The notes under the pieces were generated by a model that saw only the letters and a list, made by a program, of their open reading frames with translations, had not been told where the DNA came from and did not search any database. From positions 28,289,709 to 28,353,708 of the forward strand of contig CM043971.1 in NCBI GenBank assembly GCA_014529385.2: DNA of 64,000 nt, written 5' to 3'. Position 1 is the first letter of the stretch; every line of letters starts with the position of its first letter. The stretch is from Adiantum capillus-veneris. Taxonomy: Eukaryota; Streptophyta; Polypodiopsida; Polypodiales; Pteridaceae. The translations under genes and the position numbers were made by a program. Shown here in pieces: positions 1 through 10,434 of this stretch.

Positions 1-1339
1 ATCGGTAAGTGAATCAGCTTTCTTTTGGGTTTTGCTTGCAAACATAAGTCATCCATGTATATTTGAAGCTGCTTGTGAAGTTTCATGTAATTTGGTCGTC
101 AATTTTAGCCGTTATGCCAAAATGACGCTTTGTGTGTCCGCAACCGAATCGGTTGTTCCGACCTACTTTTGGTGATCCAAATCCGGAGATACTCCAAGGT
201 TGTATTGCCTTCGATGTTGTTAAGCTTCCTGAGAAGTTTTGTGTCGTTCCGACAATTTTTTTCTGTTTGCCTCTTGCAGGCTCTGTTGACCTAGGGTTTT
301 TCCAGTCGTTCTTTCTCGAGCTTTGAGTGCTAGAAACTCATCTCCTATACTAGGGTAACCCACCTCTAAGTTCTTGCAAGGTTTGGTTAGGCGGTTGTGC
401 CCCTACCTAGCGTTCCTCCCCATTCCCCGTCTGCTATTGTTTCTTGGTTTTGGTGAGTTTTCGCGACAAAAGTTAACGATAAGCATCAAAAGCTTATGGC
501 AACGAGTCTACCTCTCATGTCTGGTGTCCTCTGAGCTCTCGTAGCAGTCGTAGAAGGCGGTAGAAGGTCGGATGCTCCTGTGTGCTCTTTGCTCTCTCCA
601 AGAAGGTAATAGTGGAAATGAGCTTGATAGTGAAGTGAAAAATATTAACTTCGGGCTTCCCGGATCACTTGTTACCAAATTTGACATGTGCTCCTATCTC
701 GTCGTGAAATGCACTTTAGGATTTGAAATTTCTCAATTTGGACTCCGTTTGACCTGTTTCTGAGAAATCTGTCCACTTTGCCAAAATTCTGTCATTTCGG
801 GCTTTCCGCAACTTTTCCAGAATTGTACCCAATTTTTATCCTGGGTTGCCCTTGTCATTAGGACCATCACCGTCTATTCTTTTCTTTTTTCCGATCTCAT
901 TTCACCTGCTTTTTTATTTTTCTTTTATTTTTATTAAGAAAATCATAAAAAATAAAGAAAATAGCAAATTGAAGCCAAAAAATTCCAAACATACACGATA
1001 AATAGCTGGTAACCCTGTGTGTATGAATATACACTTCTTTGTGATTTCTGGACTTGGATTACCACTTTTTTCCACTTTTTAGCTCCAAAAACACTCTTAT
1101 TTAGTGATATTTACACATCTGGAGACCCAAATTCATCATTTGATCTCTTCTTGTTGCAAAACAAGGTATATAAGGGCATAAATATTATCAATATCCGCAA
1201 TCAAACATAAAAAATTGCAAAATCATGTAAGACACTGCCCTTGTAATATAATTTTTGTTTTTCTTTGTTTTTTCCGCTTGTAGCTGCTTTGTAGCTCCTG
1301 TATACCTCCCCCCCTCCTAGTCTGAGTCCTCCCGGACGA
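1..1339. other. Unassigned stretch beyond the end of the element 1 coding region
   Basis: No gene is recognised here. The sequence is AT-rich, with T-runs around 880-960. The last coding frame of element 1 (minus strand) ends at 1340, so this stretch is probably its 3' untranslated region and perhaps part of its 3' LTR. A C-rich run at about 1305-1317 would read as a purine tract on the minus strand and is a weak candidate polypurine tract. The expected LTR copy matching 12,379 onward was not found, so the 3' LTR is either beyond the left edge or too diverged to see. Confidence 0.4.
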
Positions 1340-1539
1340 CTATGAAGTGTCTGTGGGTGAAGCATTGTAGTTTTTTTGGTCATCAGTTCCCAATGCAATT
1401 GTAGAGCGATGATACAACAGTCTTTTCAATAAAGCTGCTCTTTGTTTGATTGAAGGATTGGTGGTCGGGTTTTGGGTTGGTTTTGGCACTTCGGTAGTAG
1501 AATCAGTAGATGGATTCTTCGTTACCTTGTTGTCTTTTT

Positions 1540-1985
1540 TCACAATCCAAATCTGCTTCCGCTTTGCTTGTGCTTGCCACAAACTCTTTGCGACCCAAAC
1601 CTGCTTTGTTCTGTGTGTTGATTCCCTCGCCTTGAAATACCTAGGAGTTTCCGTTGATTGTATTGAAGGGAGTTCCTGTTTACAAATCTTTGGGATCCAA
1701 ATTTGCTTGCTATAGCTTTGTGCCGTCATGAACTTCTTTGGAATCCAAATCTGTTTCACTGTCCTTGATTGTCTGGAATCACTCTGTTGTCTGGTATTGA
1801 AGACTCTGTTTTCCACCTTTGTGTTCTCTGGCACAGCCTTTTTTGGTCTCCATATCAACTTTGACTCCGTTTTTTTCCAAGGTTGAGCTGTTATATTATT
1901 GCTTGTCTTCCTTATCCACTGTTGAGAATTCCTCGTCGAAGAGTAACCCGGTTGTATAGAAACTTTTGGTTGCCATTGCTTCTTC
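1540..1985 (-). repeat. Degenerate Trp-Pro-Lys peptide repeats in the polyprotein tail
   Basis: The protein tail repeats a short motif of the form K-[QL]-[IV]-W-x-[PAV]-K. Readable copies are KLIWRPKK, KQIWIPKK, KQIWIPKI, KQVWVAKS and KQIWIVKK, with looser forms QQWIRK and KQWQPK. They are separated by 15-30 low-complexity polar residues. The regular Trp spaced among basic residues suggests a nucleic-acid or partner-binding tail, but no function can be assigned from sequence. Confidence 0.7.
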
Positions 1986-2119
1986 TTTTTCTCTGGTTGT
2001 TGTTTATCTTTGTCTTTGGATTCGTCCTTTGGAGTTGGCTCTTCTCCTTTGGTGAACTTAACTGATTGACTTTCACCTTCGTATTTGATAAGCACTGATT
2101 TAGAACTCCAGTCAATCAT

Positions 2120-2430
2120 TGCATTGTATTGCTTCTGCCATGGTTGTCCTAGCAATAATGGATGTTGTGTAGCTTGGTCTTCAACCACGTAAAACATATG
2201 AGGATACACATACTGGTTAATCTGTATATGTAAAACTGTGCATCCGACAGTTTTGATTGAGTTCTCAGAGTAACTTTTTAACTCTTGCTTGGCAGTTTGT
2301 AATTTCGTGTCATTTGTCAATTGTCTATACAAACTGAGTGAAAGTAGGTTAGCTTGAGCTCCTGAATCCAATAGTGCTCTGGCTTTAATTTGGTTGGTCC
2401 CTACTTTGCATTCAATGATGGGTTCTTCTT
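2120..2430 (-). other. Second retropepsin-like domain, downstream of integrase
   Basis: The domain shows an ALLDSGAQANLLS active-site motif (codons for DSGA at plus 2,357-2,368) and, about 75 residues later, a LLLGQPW segment matching the second hydrophobic-Gly motif of retropepsins. Between them is a stretch compatible with the flap. This is separate from the usual gag-pol protease of the same element, at about 6,700-7,150 (DSGAG at 7,084-7,096). Whether it is active or serves a structural role cannot be judged from sequence. The motif pair makes the aspartic-protease fold likely. Confidence 0.75.
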
Positions 2431-3381
2431 TGTCATTCCCCATTTCTGTTATACTAACTGCGTTTATTCGTATTGCTCCTTCATTGCGCTGTTTCTGACG
2501 CAGTAGTCTTCTTTTCTCCATTCTTTCCTTCGCCTCGGCTTGCGCTTCCTCTTCAATCTTTTTCTTTTTCTGGACACGCAGCTTTTCTTGATGTATTTTG
2601 AGAAGCATGTCTTGTGTTAGCGGCAACAGATACTTTTTCACTCTGCATCCACTAATCCAATTTGGCATTTCTTCTCCGTCTAATGTAGCAAGCTTGACGG
2701 CTCCACTTGGTGATAGATCTTTAATCACCAGAGGTCCCATCCCTCGCTTTTTAAGCTTCTTAGCATGCTGTTTCAGAGTGTAAACTAGGACATAGTCCCC
2801 AACTTTAAACTCTTTAGTCCGCACATGCTTATCAAAAAATTCCTTTTGTCGCCTTTTTTGAGCGTAGATGGAAGCTACTGCTTTTAGGCGAAGCTCATCT
2901 AGCTTTTCCAGGTCATCTATTCTATCAGAGAGCTCGTGCCCTGTCCACTCTAGATCCTTAGCCACCCTTAAGGTTGAAATCAAGAATTCTATTGGTAAGA
3001 TAGCATTTAGCCCAAAAACCATGTTATATGGGGTCGTTCCTATTGATGTTTTATATGCTACCCTATATGCCCATAATGTTGAATGCAACTTCTGGTCCCA
3101 GTCAGTTCTCGACTCAGATACAATCTTCGTAAGGACCGTGCATATGGTTTTGTTTGTTGCTTCAGCTTGTCCGTTTGCTTGTGGATGATACGGGGCTGAT
3201 TTCCTATGGATTACCATGAATTCATCTAGAAGGATCTCTATCACTTCATTTATGAAATGTGTGCCTCGATCACTCACAATTTCTATTGGCAATCCATATC
3301 GTACAAAGACGTATTCATATAGAAATTGTGCCGTGGTCCTGGCATCTGCTTTTTGAGTTGCCTTTGCTTCGACCCACTTTG

Positions 3382-3760
3382 TTAGATAGTCTGTAGCCAC
3401 AATGATGTATTGTGCATGAGTCTTATATGCAGGAGGTGAAATGGGTCCGACATAATCAATCCCCATTTTGCAAAAGCTCTTGCCCCCATCATTGGTCTAA
3501 GCGGCATATCATCTCTTTTAAGTGGTACTTTGGTCCGCTGACAGTCATCACACCGTTTAACGTATTCCTCAGCGTCCATATGTAATGTTGGCCACCATAT
3601 TCCTGCGGCTAAGACAAGTTTTGCTGTCTTATCACCTGAGAAATGGCCTCCACCTACTCCTCCATGAGCTTGCTCCAGGATTATCACATACTCAGACTCT
3701 GATGCGCAAATCCTAAGCTGGTTGTCTTTACCTCTCTTATAGAGTTGATCTCCTATTAAA
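3382..3760 (-). pseudogene. Element 1 integrase zinc-binding (HHCC) domain, second copy
   Basis: The frame reads an HHCC zinc finger: His in QAHGG, His in GGGHFSGDKT, then CDDCQRTK, with the GIWWP segment typical of Ty3/gypsy integrase between them. This domain folds around zinc and assists integrase multimerisation and DNA binding. It is canonical and is followed, through a frameshift near 3,470, by the DDE core. Upstream the same frame extends to about 3,760, with a segment (IGDQLYKRGKDNQLRICAS) that parallels the end of the preceding module, so this appears to be the second of two tandem modules. Confidence 0.8.
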
Positions 3761-4319
3761 GCGTATCTCTAGCTTCTGTCTCTACAGATTTCTGACGAGC
3801 TTTTGACGTTCCTTCTGGGAAAGTTCTATTTGTGAGATATTCAACAATATACTGACTCCATTCTGGAGCGATCATTATCTGATATAATGTCGAATACTCG
3901 GCTGGCGGTTTTGATGAACATACAATACATACAGTGACATATTCATGTACGCTTTCTTTCATTCCTGGCCAATAGACTCCCAATTGTAACAAATTCCTAT
4001 ATGTGTTCCTTCTTGAACAATGAAATGCACATTCCTGAACATGTGCTTCGCGCAGATATATACTATATTCCTCAGGATTGATGCATAGTCGTAAAACATG
4101 ATCATTTCCCAATTGATACAACCTTCCTGCAACCAATTGAAGATTCTTGGATTGCTGAATAGCAATATGTTTCAGGTTGTATTCTCTTCTATCGAACTCT
4201 CCTCCATAGGTTAATAGGTTAACGACATTTTGAGACCACCTCGGTATCATTTCTATGTTGAACAAGTACGCGTCTGGCATGTCGTCATCTACTCCCATAG
4301 GGTCTTCTCCATTCGTCAA
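3756..4319 (-). pseudogene. Element 1 pol: first, divergent HHCC-like module between RNase H and integrase
   Basis: The frame continues directly from the RNase H segment after an in-frame TGA (4,320-4,322). It contains a WSQNVVNLLTYGG segment, then LVAGRLYQLGNDHVLRLC, then an HHCC-like pattern: His in EAHVQECAFH, the second His six residues later, a GVYWPGM segment, then CIVC. The module then begins again with WSQYIVEYLTNRTF before the frame shifts near 3,760 into the second module. The two copies align over about 110 residues, which indicates an old internal duplication. The stop and frameshift show decay. The first displayed codon is TTG, so this is not an independent gene start. Confidence 0.75.
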
Positions 4320-5216
4320 TCACGAAAGATGATCAGCTCTAAGATGTGTTTTTCCTTTCTTTACTACTACCGTGAAGTCGAATTCCAGTAAGATAATGAA
4401 CCATCTCACTACTCTCCCGGTATTGCATGGTTTATTCACTAGGTAGAGCAAGGCTTGGTGATCCGTAAAAAACACAAACTTGTTGGCTAGAAGATAATGC
4501 CGAAATTTCTTCACAGCATAGATCATTCCTAATCCTTCTCGCTCTGTTGTGGTGTAATTCTTCTCTGCATTGTTGAGCTGTCGACTGGCGTAACAGATAG
4601 GAAAATCCATGTTTCCTTCTTCTGGCTGAGCCAGAATACATCCTATTGCATATGCCGAAGCATCTATATGCACATGGAATATCTTCTCCCAATCTGGTGA
4701 TTTCAAGACTGGAGCAGTAATGAGTGCCTCTTTCAATTTCTTGAACGATTCCTCACACTCCTCTGTCCATTCAAAGTTCACTATTAGCCTGTAAAGTGGT
4801 TGGCCTATTATAGCGTACATGTAAATGAATCGTCTATAATATCCGCAATGTCCCATAAAGCTCTGTACTTGTTTCGCATTGGTTGGTCTAGGCATATCCA
4901 CTATAACTTTTATCTTCTCTAAATCCGTGGATATTCCGTTTTGTGAGACAATATGTCCCAGAATTCTGCCCTGTCGGACCATAAACACACATTTCTCAGG
5001 ATTGAGACAAATGCGATATGTCCTACATTTCTCAAATACTTTTCTTAGGTGTTCTAGATGCTCATCTCTCAGTAGAGAATGTACACATAAGTCATCCATG
5101 TAGATTTCTAGAAACAGCCTTAAGTATGCTTTGAAAGCATGCGTCATCAGCCTCTGGAAGGTTGCGGGAGCATTGGTTAGACCAAAAGGCATAACTCGAT
5201 AAGCATAAATCCCCAC
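4320..5216 (-). pseudogene. Element 1 reverse transcriptase (C-terminal half) and RNase H
   Basis: This frame holds [16 protein letters not shown], then the catalytic YMDD (plus 5,091-5,102), the LGHIVSQNGI and QSFMGHCGYYRRF connection motifs, and the gypsy-type RNase H: VHIDASAYAIGCILAQ, then YTTTERE, then FFTDHQAL, ending ADHLS. Together they synthesise element cDNA and degrade the RNA template. The N-terminal RT part lies in another frame that overlaps at 5,177-5,216, so a frameshift separates fingers from palm. A TGA closes the frame exactly where integrase should continue. Catalytic residues are intact. Only the frame is broken. Confidence 0.9.
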
Positions 5217-6379
5217 TCCGTTGCAAAAGCTGTTTTATGTTGATCTTCTGGTGCTATGGCTAGCTGGTTATATCCTGAAAAACCATCAAGAAAGGAGTAT
5301 GCTGTTTTCCCTGATACACGCTCTAGAACATGATCAGTTATCGGCAGGGGATAATTGTCCCTGATTGTTGCAGCATTCACTTTCTTTAAGTTGACACACA
5401 CTCGGAGTTTTCCGTTCTTCTTAGGTACTACCACAATCGGAGATACCCAATCGGTGTGTTCAATCTCGTATATGAATTCAGCTTCCATTAGCTTATCTAT
5501 CTCTTCCTTGATTCGCTTAGCAAAAGTATCATTATATGTGTATGGTCTCTGTCTGCTAGGCTTTGCGTCTTGTTTCAGTGGGATTGAGTGTTGGCATATC
5601 GATGGGTCAACTCCCTTTAAGTCCTTATAAGACCATGCAAACACATCCCTATACTCTCTGAGAAGACTCAAAAGTCTCTCTTCCTCGCCTGGAGACAAAT
5701 CTGTGGCTATGTAGACCGGTCTAGGTGGCTCACCTGGAGCTGCTAAATCAACTTTTTTTGCATCTTCCGGTCCGTCATAAGATTCGTTCTCCTTCCTCTC
5801 TCGAATAGGTGGGGTTAATATCACCTTCCTATCCTCTATTGTGAATTTCCTATAGTGAGAGGGAACATCCATGTTTTCCTTGATTTTGACGTTTTCGTCC
5901 TCTCCACTCTCAATTTCTGTCGTCCAAACTTCCTTCAGAGTTTTCTTGAGCTCTTTGTACTTGTTTCTACGTTCTAACGTGGACTCCGTGTATTCTCTGT
6001 TGCGCTTGTTCTTTTTCGATTTTTTTGTTTCAGTTTTCGTTCCATTCTTTTGAACTTGATTTCTTGAGCCTCGTTTGTCTTTTCGTAAGCTCTTTTGATC
6101 ACTGCCTCTCATTCTTCCAGAAATCTTATCCTTAACACAATCTTCAGCCTTTACTAGCATTAGGAATTGATTTTTTCCTCTTATTCTAGTCATCGGATTG
6201 GTTCTAACCCCTTTTGTTTTTTTCTTTGCTCTATAGTGTTTCTGGCGTTGTTTAGTTTGGTTCGGAAAATCATAAAATCGGACATCCATTATAGTTTTTT
6301 CATTTCCGCTTGAATTGTCCATTGACTCGTTGTCTGCTTCATTTCCCCACTCTGGATGATTGGGAATGTCGTGAAACAC
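5177..6379 (-). pseudogene. Element 1 pol: linker and N-terminal reverse transcriptase
   Basis: This is a 400-codon frame. The first about 200 residues are Lys/Glu/Arg-rich with no recognised fold and probably form the protease-RT linker. RT begins near residue 225, with LLREYRDVFAWSYKDLKG, HSIPLKQDAKPSRQRPYTYN, VSPIVVVPKKNGKLRVCVNLKKVN and NYPLPITDHVL leading into YSFLDGFSGYNQL. These are the conserved fingers and palm segments of Ty3/gypsy RT. The frame leaves RT at about 5,216, where the matching continuation is in a different frame. Confidence 0.85.
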
Positions 6380-6400
6380 CTCTTCTTCATCTTCCTTTTC

Positions 6401-8125
6401 CTATGTATCATTCTTTTCAGTTTCTTTTTCGAGTACAGTTCTCAACATGAAATACGGAACCACGTCGTACCCGTCCTTGTCGCAAAATTTCGTTGTGGGA
6501 CCATCCGGAATTGCACAAACATCTAGGGTTGCTAGAATGTGTGTCCACTCTAATGGTTCAAATGTGTCCTCTGGAAAGGGTTCTCCTACATAAGTTTCGT
6601 CTTCGATAGCCCTTTCTAAAACACAATCTTCTCGTTTCAGACTTCCACATTTCGAAGCTCCACACATCCATAACTCCTTGGGTTTACCTAACCAAGCTGG
6701 AAATTCGGATCCCGCCAAAGTAGCTGAATCAAACTCCTCCACCGGTGTTCGGTTCACATCTTTGTAGCTATGGTCTTTCAGGTTCACACGTGTAGTGGTT
6801 TCCATATTTCTCAAGTATATGTGATCGTAGCCCCAATCTTGGACCATTTTCAACTGTCTCATGAATGGTCTTCCCAATATGATATCATAGTTATTCTCCT
6901 TGCCAAAATCGACAATAGCAAAAGTATGTTCGTATTCAATGCCGCAAGAAGTCACTACGACTTTCTCTAATAACCCCATAGGTTTCTCCATGTGTCCATC
7001 TGCTAATTGGAGTTTCAACCTAGTCTTCCTTATTGCTGGTTTCCCCCATTTTTTCCAGATTTCTTTTGTAGCAATGGCTACCCCTGCTCCGCTGTCTAGT
7101 ATTGCCATCGTCTTCACTCCTTGGAATTCAACTGGTAAGGTTGTATTCCCCTCTTCACCTTCGCAATACTCTCCGACCTTGTTTAAGGGTACAGGCTTAG
7201 CGTTCTTTTGTGGCTTGCTCAGCTCCTCTATGCTCTCTTGCAATCTCGATGTTGGATCTTTTATCCCGAATTTCTCCAAGCATTTTCCTACAGTGGTCCA
7301 CATATGTGGTCTTAGCCTCAAAAGCTCAGCTAGAGTGATAGTGCATGTCACTGGTGTTGACAAAATCTCTATCAATCCTTGCGAGTCCATGACTTTTTCT
7401 GATGAGATTTTTCGTGAGGAAAGTGCTCTAATCTCGGATTTTGCTTCATACTCTCCTAAGTATGAAGGTAAGGTTTTCAGTGAATGAGGTTTGCTCTCCA
7501 TTGTTCTAACAGAGCCCCCATCTCCCCAGTAAGATTGCAGATCCAAGTCCACTTGAGATCCTGCCTCAAATTCCACTATGGGAGGATTCCTGATGTCCTT
7601 TTCCCAATTTGTCTGATTAGCTTGGCAACTTAGCTCGTTTGCAAAGTTTGCCTCTCTCACTTGTTTCCAAAATTCATTGTAATCCTCATCTTTTCCGTAA
7701 CTCCTCTGTATGACTGGATGAAAACTCTCTATCTCCTGATCGGTTGTGTTCAATACTATGCGGTCATCCTTTTGTGTATTTTCAGGCTTTTGTGCACTGG
7801 GAGTCTTTTCAGCTACCCGTGAAACGATAGTCTCTTGCTGAATTGGGTTTTCCTTTCCACAATTCATTGTTTCTTTTGGTGGTTCTAATAAGGCTTGTGC
7901 AGTCTCGATCATTCTCTGGCACATTTCAAGTCTCTGCTTTTCCAATTCCGCGTTTGGGTATGTCATCCACCTCTGTTCTTGTGTTTGGTTGTTCTTTAAC
8001 CTAGCTTCGTAAGCTCTCATCAGTGCGTCCAATGGTTCGTGTACTTTGTCGACTAGCACTGATCCCCCTGAGCTTAAGCTCGTTGTTTCTTTGATACTCT
8101 TTTGTTTCGTTCTTTCCGGGCTCAT
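6401..8125 (-). pseudogene. Element 1 protease region (gag-pol retropepsin) with long flanking segments
   Basis: This is a 574-codon frame. The central part carries the retropepsin motif AILDSGAGVAIA (DSGAG at plus 7,084-7,096) and, about 80 residues later, YDIILGRPFMRQL, the conserved C-terminal protease motif. The protease cleaves the element polyprotein. The N-terminal about 280 residues are hydrophilic, with no recognised domain. The C-terminal about 130 residues are acidic with several Cys. It lies 32 bases downstream of the gag stop and about 20 bases upstream of the RT frame, so the element appears to be split into separately terminated frames here. Confidence 0.85.
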
Positions 8126-8157
8126 CTCTCGTTTCCCGTTTTGACTCTCAAGTTTTT

Positions 8158-10434
8158 CTAATCTACTTTAGTTTGCTTTAGTTCCTCAGCTAGAATAGCG
8201 TCTTCACGTTCTTTTCTCAACTTCATGCGTGCTTTTCTAGCTTTCCATGTGTTTTTCTGACTCCGCGGTCCTTGACTAACCACTTCAGTCGCTAACTTTC
8301 CATTCTCAGGTTCTCTAGTGGTTTTCTTAGCTTGAGCTCTAGTAACAACTTGCGTTGGTATCAGAGTTTCATTTTCAGACCCACTGCTGGTAGGAATAGT
8401 TTCTAGCATATTCAATGTCGTCTTTTGCACTTTGTTTGGATTCTTTGAACAATCCTCAATGAAGTGAGTAACCCCACACTCAGTGCAATAAGCGTTTATT
8501 CTAATGATTTCCGTATGTGGGCAAACATTCATCAGATGGTCACCTCCACACTTGTAACAGGGTCCTAGTGCTGGTCTTGGTCCCATTTGATTCGTCCTTT
8601 GTGGATAGGATGGTCTTTGTCCTGTTAACCCTCCATGAGCTATGAACATCAATGTTCTTGCGTCCATATTGTATCTCTCTTCATCAGAAGCACTTGTAAC
8701 TGTTGGTGTTCCAACATTCCCCATCATGCCCCATGGTTCTGGTTGTTTTGGTTCTTTTGGTGGGTAATACACTGTCGGAGACATGTGTGCACCCGATTCT
8801 TCGTAATAGGCTTGAACAGGCACTAAGGCTTGTTCTTCCTGATTCTCTAAGGTTGGTGCATATCTAATGCCCACTGGTCTTGCTCCTGGTAAAGGTGGTT
8901 GTTGTCCCAATACCGGTTGCAGTCTTTCTATCCCCATAGGTCCCGGTACATTTCCCGTTGGGTATCGAGGTACTGGATGTATCTGAGGTGGTGCTAACTG
9001 AGCAGGAGGTGCAAACTGACGCTCCCTTACATACCCTTTGTTGTAATAGCACTCCTCTGTTGGATGGTTTGTCCATTTTTGTTCAATAGCACACCATTTC
9101 AGTGGTTTTGGCAATGGTTTTTGGTATGGTGCCATCCTTTTTAGAGCATCTTCTATCATTTGCTCTACATTTGGCATGGTTGTTGTTTGAACATTCTTTT
9201 TAGTGGTAGTCTCGCTCGCTACGGAGGAGGAGCTACTGGATGCAAAATCTGTATCCGCTGACACCTCTCCATAAACCGTACAGTTATCCACTAAGTACAA
9301 TGCCTCTCTCGTTACTTGCTCGAAACTTGTACAAGCTTTCAAGTGCAAGTCCTTCTTGAGAGTGTCGTTCCTCAGTCCCTCAATAAAGAGAACAGATAGT
9401 CTGTCATCTTGTGGTCGTTCACGTACTGGACATCTCTCAATGTATTGTTTGAAGCGAAGTGAAGCTTCCTTCATTTTTTCGTGTTCTCTCTGTTTAAAAG
9501 CATATATTTGTGAGACCGTATTGTGCTTAATCCCTCGTTTTGAGAATTCCTCAGCAAACTCTCTTAGCAAATGGTCAATGTCATGGAATCCCCCTATGTT
9601 CATTGGTTGAAACCATGTCAATGCAGTACCTTCTAGAGTAAGACCAAATCCCTCGTATTGTGTATGGAAATCTGTTATCTGCTCAGCTCTTAAGACTTGC
9701 TTAAAGAGTGACACATGTGCATACGGATCTCCTGAACCACCATACTTCTTTGGCATACACTTGGCTACTTGAGATGGTCTCATATGTCTATGATCTGCTA
9801 CCAATCTCATTGCTCCTGTGTCTCGGCTAAAGCTTTCTCTAGCATCATGGACTTCATGGGTTACCCTTGTCGGTTCCTCTGTCCTGAATCTACTACTGGG
9901 AGGTAAATGTGATGGTTCCGCTTCAAACCTTGGACCTGGAGTGGTATAGGTGGGGATTGGAACTGCACTACCTCGATTCGTCTCCATTGACTCTCTGGAA
10001 TGTAATGATCCCATTGGTCCGAGCTTCGAGTCCCAAGGTTGACTGAAAGAGTCAGCAACCTGAGTTCTTTGTCCTCCTGCTGTCATTGAGTTTTGCACTC
10101 CAGTTGTTGGTGCTGGTCTATGTGAGCTAGAAGTATCATAATACTGATGTAGTGGTCCCCCAAAGTATGTATATCCTTCTAATTCTTTCTTGCCCATTGT
10201 TGAGTATTGCCTGCCATACTTATCGTAAGCGGCAATTTTCACTTCTGATCCCTCTGTGTAGGTAAAGACATAGAGTCTTTTTTGGTCTGTCAACTCTCCG
10301 GTGTAGGGTTCTTCACATCTATAATAGAGATCTTGCTCCCCATTATTATATTTGTATAGCCCCACATAGATGTTATCAGTGTTGATCCTTGTAGTTTCAT
10401 TCTCTCTTCTTAACCTCGCATTAGGGAAGTTCAT
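8158..10434 (-). CDS. gag: Element 1 gag (capsid and nucleocapsid)
   Basis: This is a 758-codon frame. Residues about 225-400 match the retrotransposon gag capsid family: MPKKYGGSGDPYAHV, a TALTWF segment, LLREFAEEFSKR, and FKQREHEKMKEASLRFKQY. A Pro-rich segment follows. Near residue 640-680 are two zinc knuckles, CYKCGGDHLMNVC and CTECGVTHFIEDC, both with C-x2-C-x3-H-x4-C spacing, one residue shorter than the usual x4. Gag assembles the cytoplasmic particle and packages RNA. The chosen start is the first ATG in this frame (MNFPNARL). Open sequence of the same frame continues upstream beyond a TAA, so the ancestral gag may have been longer. Confidence 0.85.
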   Translation of the reverse strand: MNFPNARLRRENETTRINTDNIYVGLYKYNNGEQDLYYRCEEPYTGELTDQKRLYVFTYTEGSEVKIAAYDKYGRQYSTMGKKELEGYTYFGGPLHQYYDTSSSHRPAPTTGVQNSMTAGGQRTQVADSFSQPWDSKLGPMGSLHSRESMETNRGSAVPIPTYTTPGPRFEAEPSHLPPSSRFRTEEPTRVTHEVHDARESFSRDTGAMRLVADHRHMRPSQVAKCMPKKYGGSGDPYAHVSLFKQVLRAEQITDFHTQYEGFGLTLEGTALTWFQPMNIGGFHDIDHLLREFAEEFSKRGIKHNTVSQIYAFKQREHEKMKEASLRFKQYIERCPVRERPQDDRLSVLFIEGLRNDTLKKDLHLKACTSFEQVTREALYLVDNCTVYGEVSADTDFASSSSSSVASETTTKKNVQTTTMPNVEQMIEDALKRMAPYQKPLPKPLKWCAIEQKWTNHPTEECYYNKGYVRERQFAPPAQLAPPQIHPVPRYPTGNVPGPMGIERLQPVLGQQPPLPGARPVGIRYAPTLENQEEQALVPVQAYYEESGAHMSPTVYYPPKEPKQPEPWGMMGNVGTPTVTSASDEERYNMDARTLMFIAHGGLTGQRPSYPQRTNQMGPRPALGPCYKCGGDHLMNVCPHTEIIRINAYCTECGVTHFIEDCSKNPNKVQKTTLNMLETIPTSSGSENETLIPTQVVTRAQAKKTTREPENGKLATEVVSQGPRSQKNTWKARKARMKLRKEREDAILAEELKQTKVD

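Larger units (their letters stand above)
1340..3466 (-). pseudogene. Element 1 integrase core with extra C-terminal retropepsin and Trp-repeat tail
   Basis: This 708-residue open frame starts inside the integrase core. The DDE triad is visible: D in GIDYVGP, D in VSDRGTH (plus strand about 3,261-3,277) and E in GQAEATN (about 3,158-3,174). An integrase C-terminal region follows (VGDYVLVYT and a GPLVIKDL-like segment). Next come a Lys/Glu/Arg-rich probable coiled coil (residues about 285-330), a retropepsin-like domain (about 350-450) and a basic tail with repeated Trp motifs (about 495-660). Integrase inserts element cDNA into host DNA. The true start lies upstream in another frame: the preceding zinc domain is joined through a frameshift near 3,470. 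Gypsy polyproteins normally end shortly after integrase, so about 420 extra residues is unusual. Confidence 0.85.

Noticed and set aside
50-75. Eighteen bases (about 43-60) identical to the sequence encoding the YMDD region of element 1's RT (5,085-5,103)
   Set aside because: The surrounding translation on the minus strand does not continue as RT on either side, so a second RT copy is not supported. It may be chance or a tiny relic.
6900-7487. A 195-codon plus-strand frame opposite the element 1 protease
   Set aside because: It is the antisense of a well-supported coding region, with no recognisable family.
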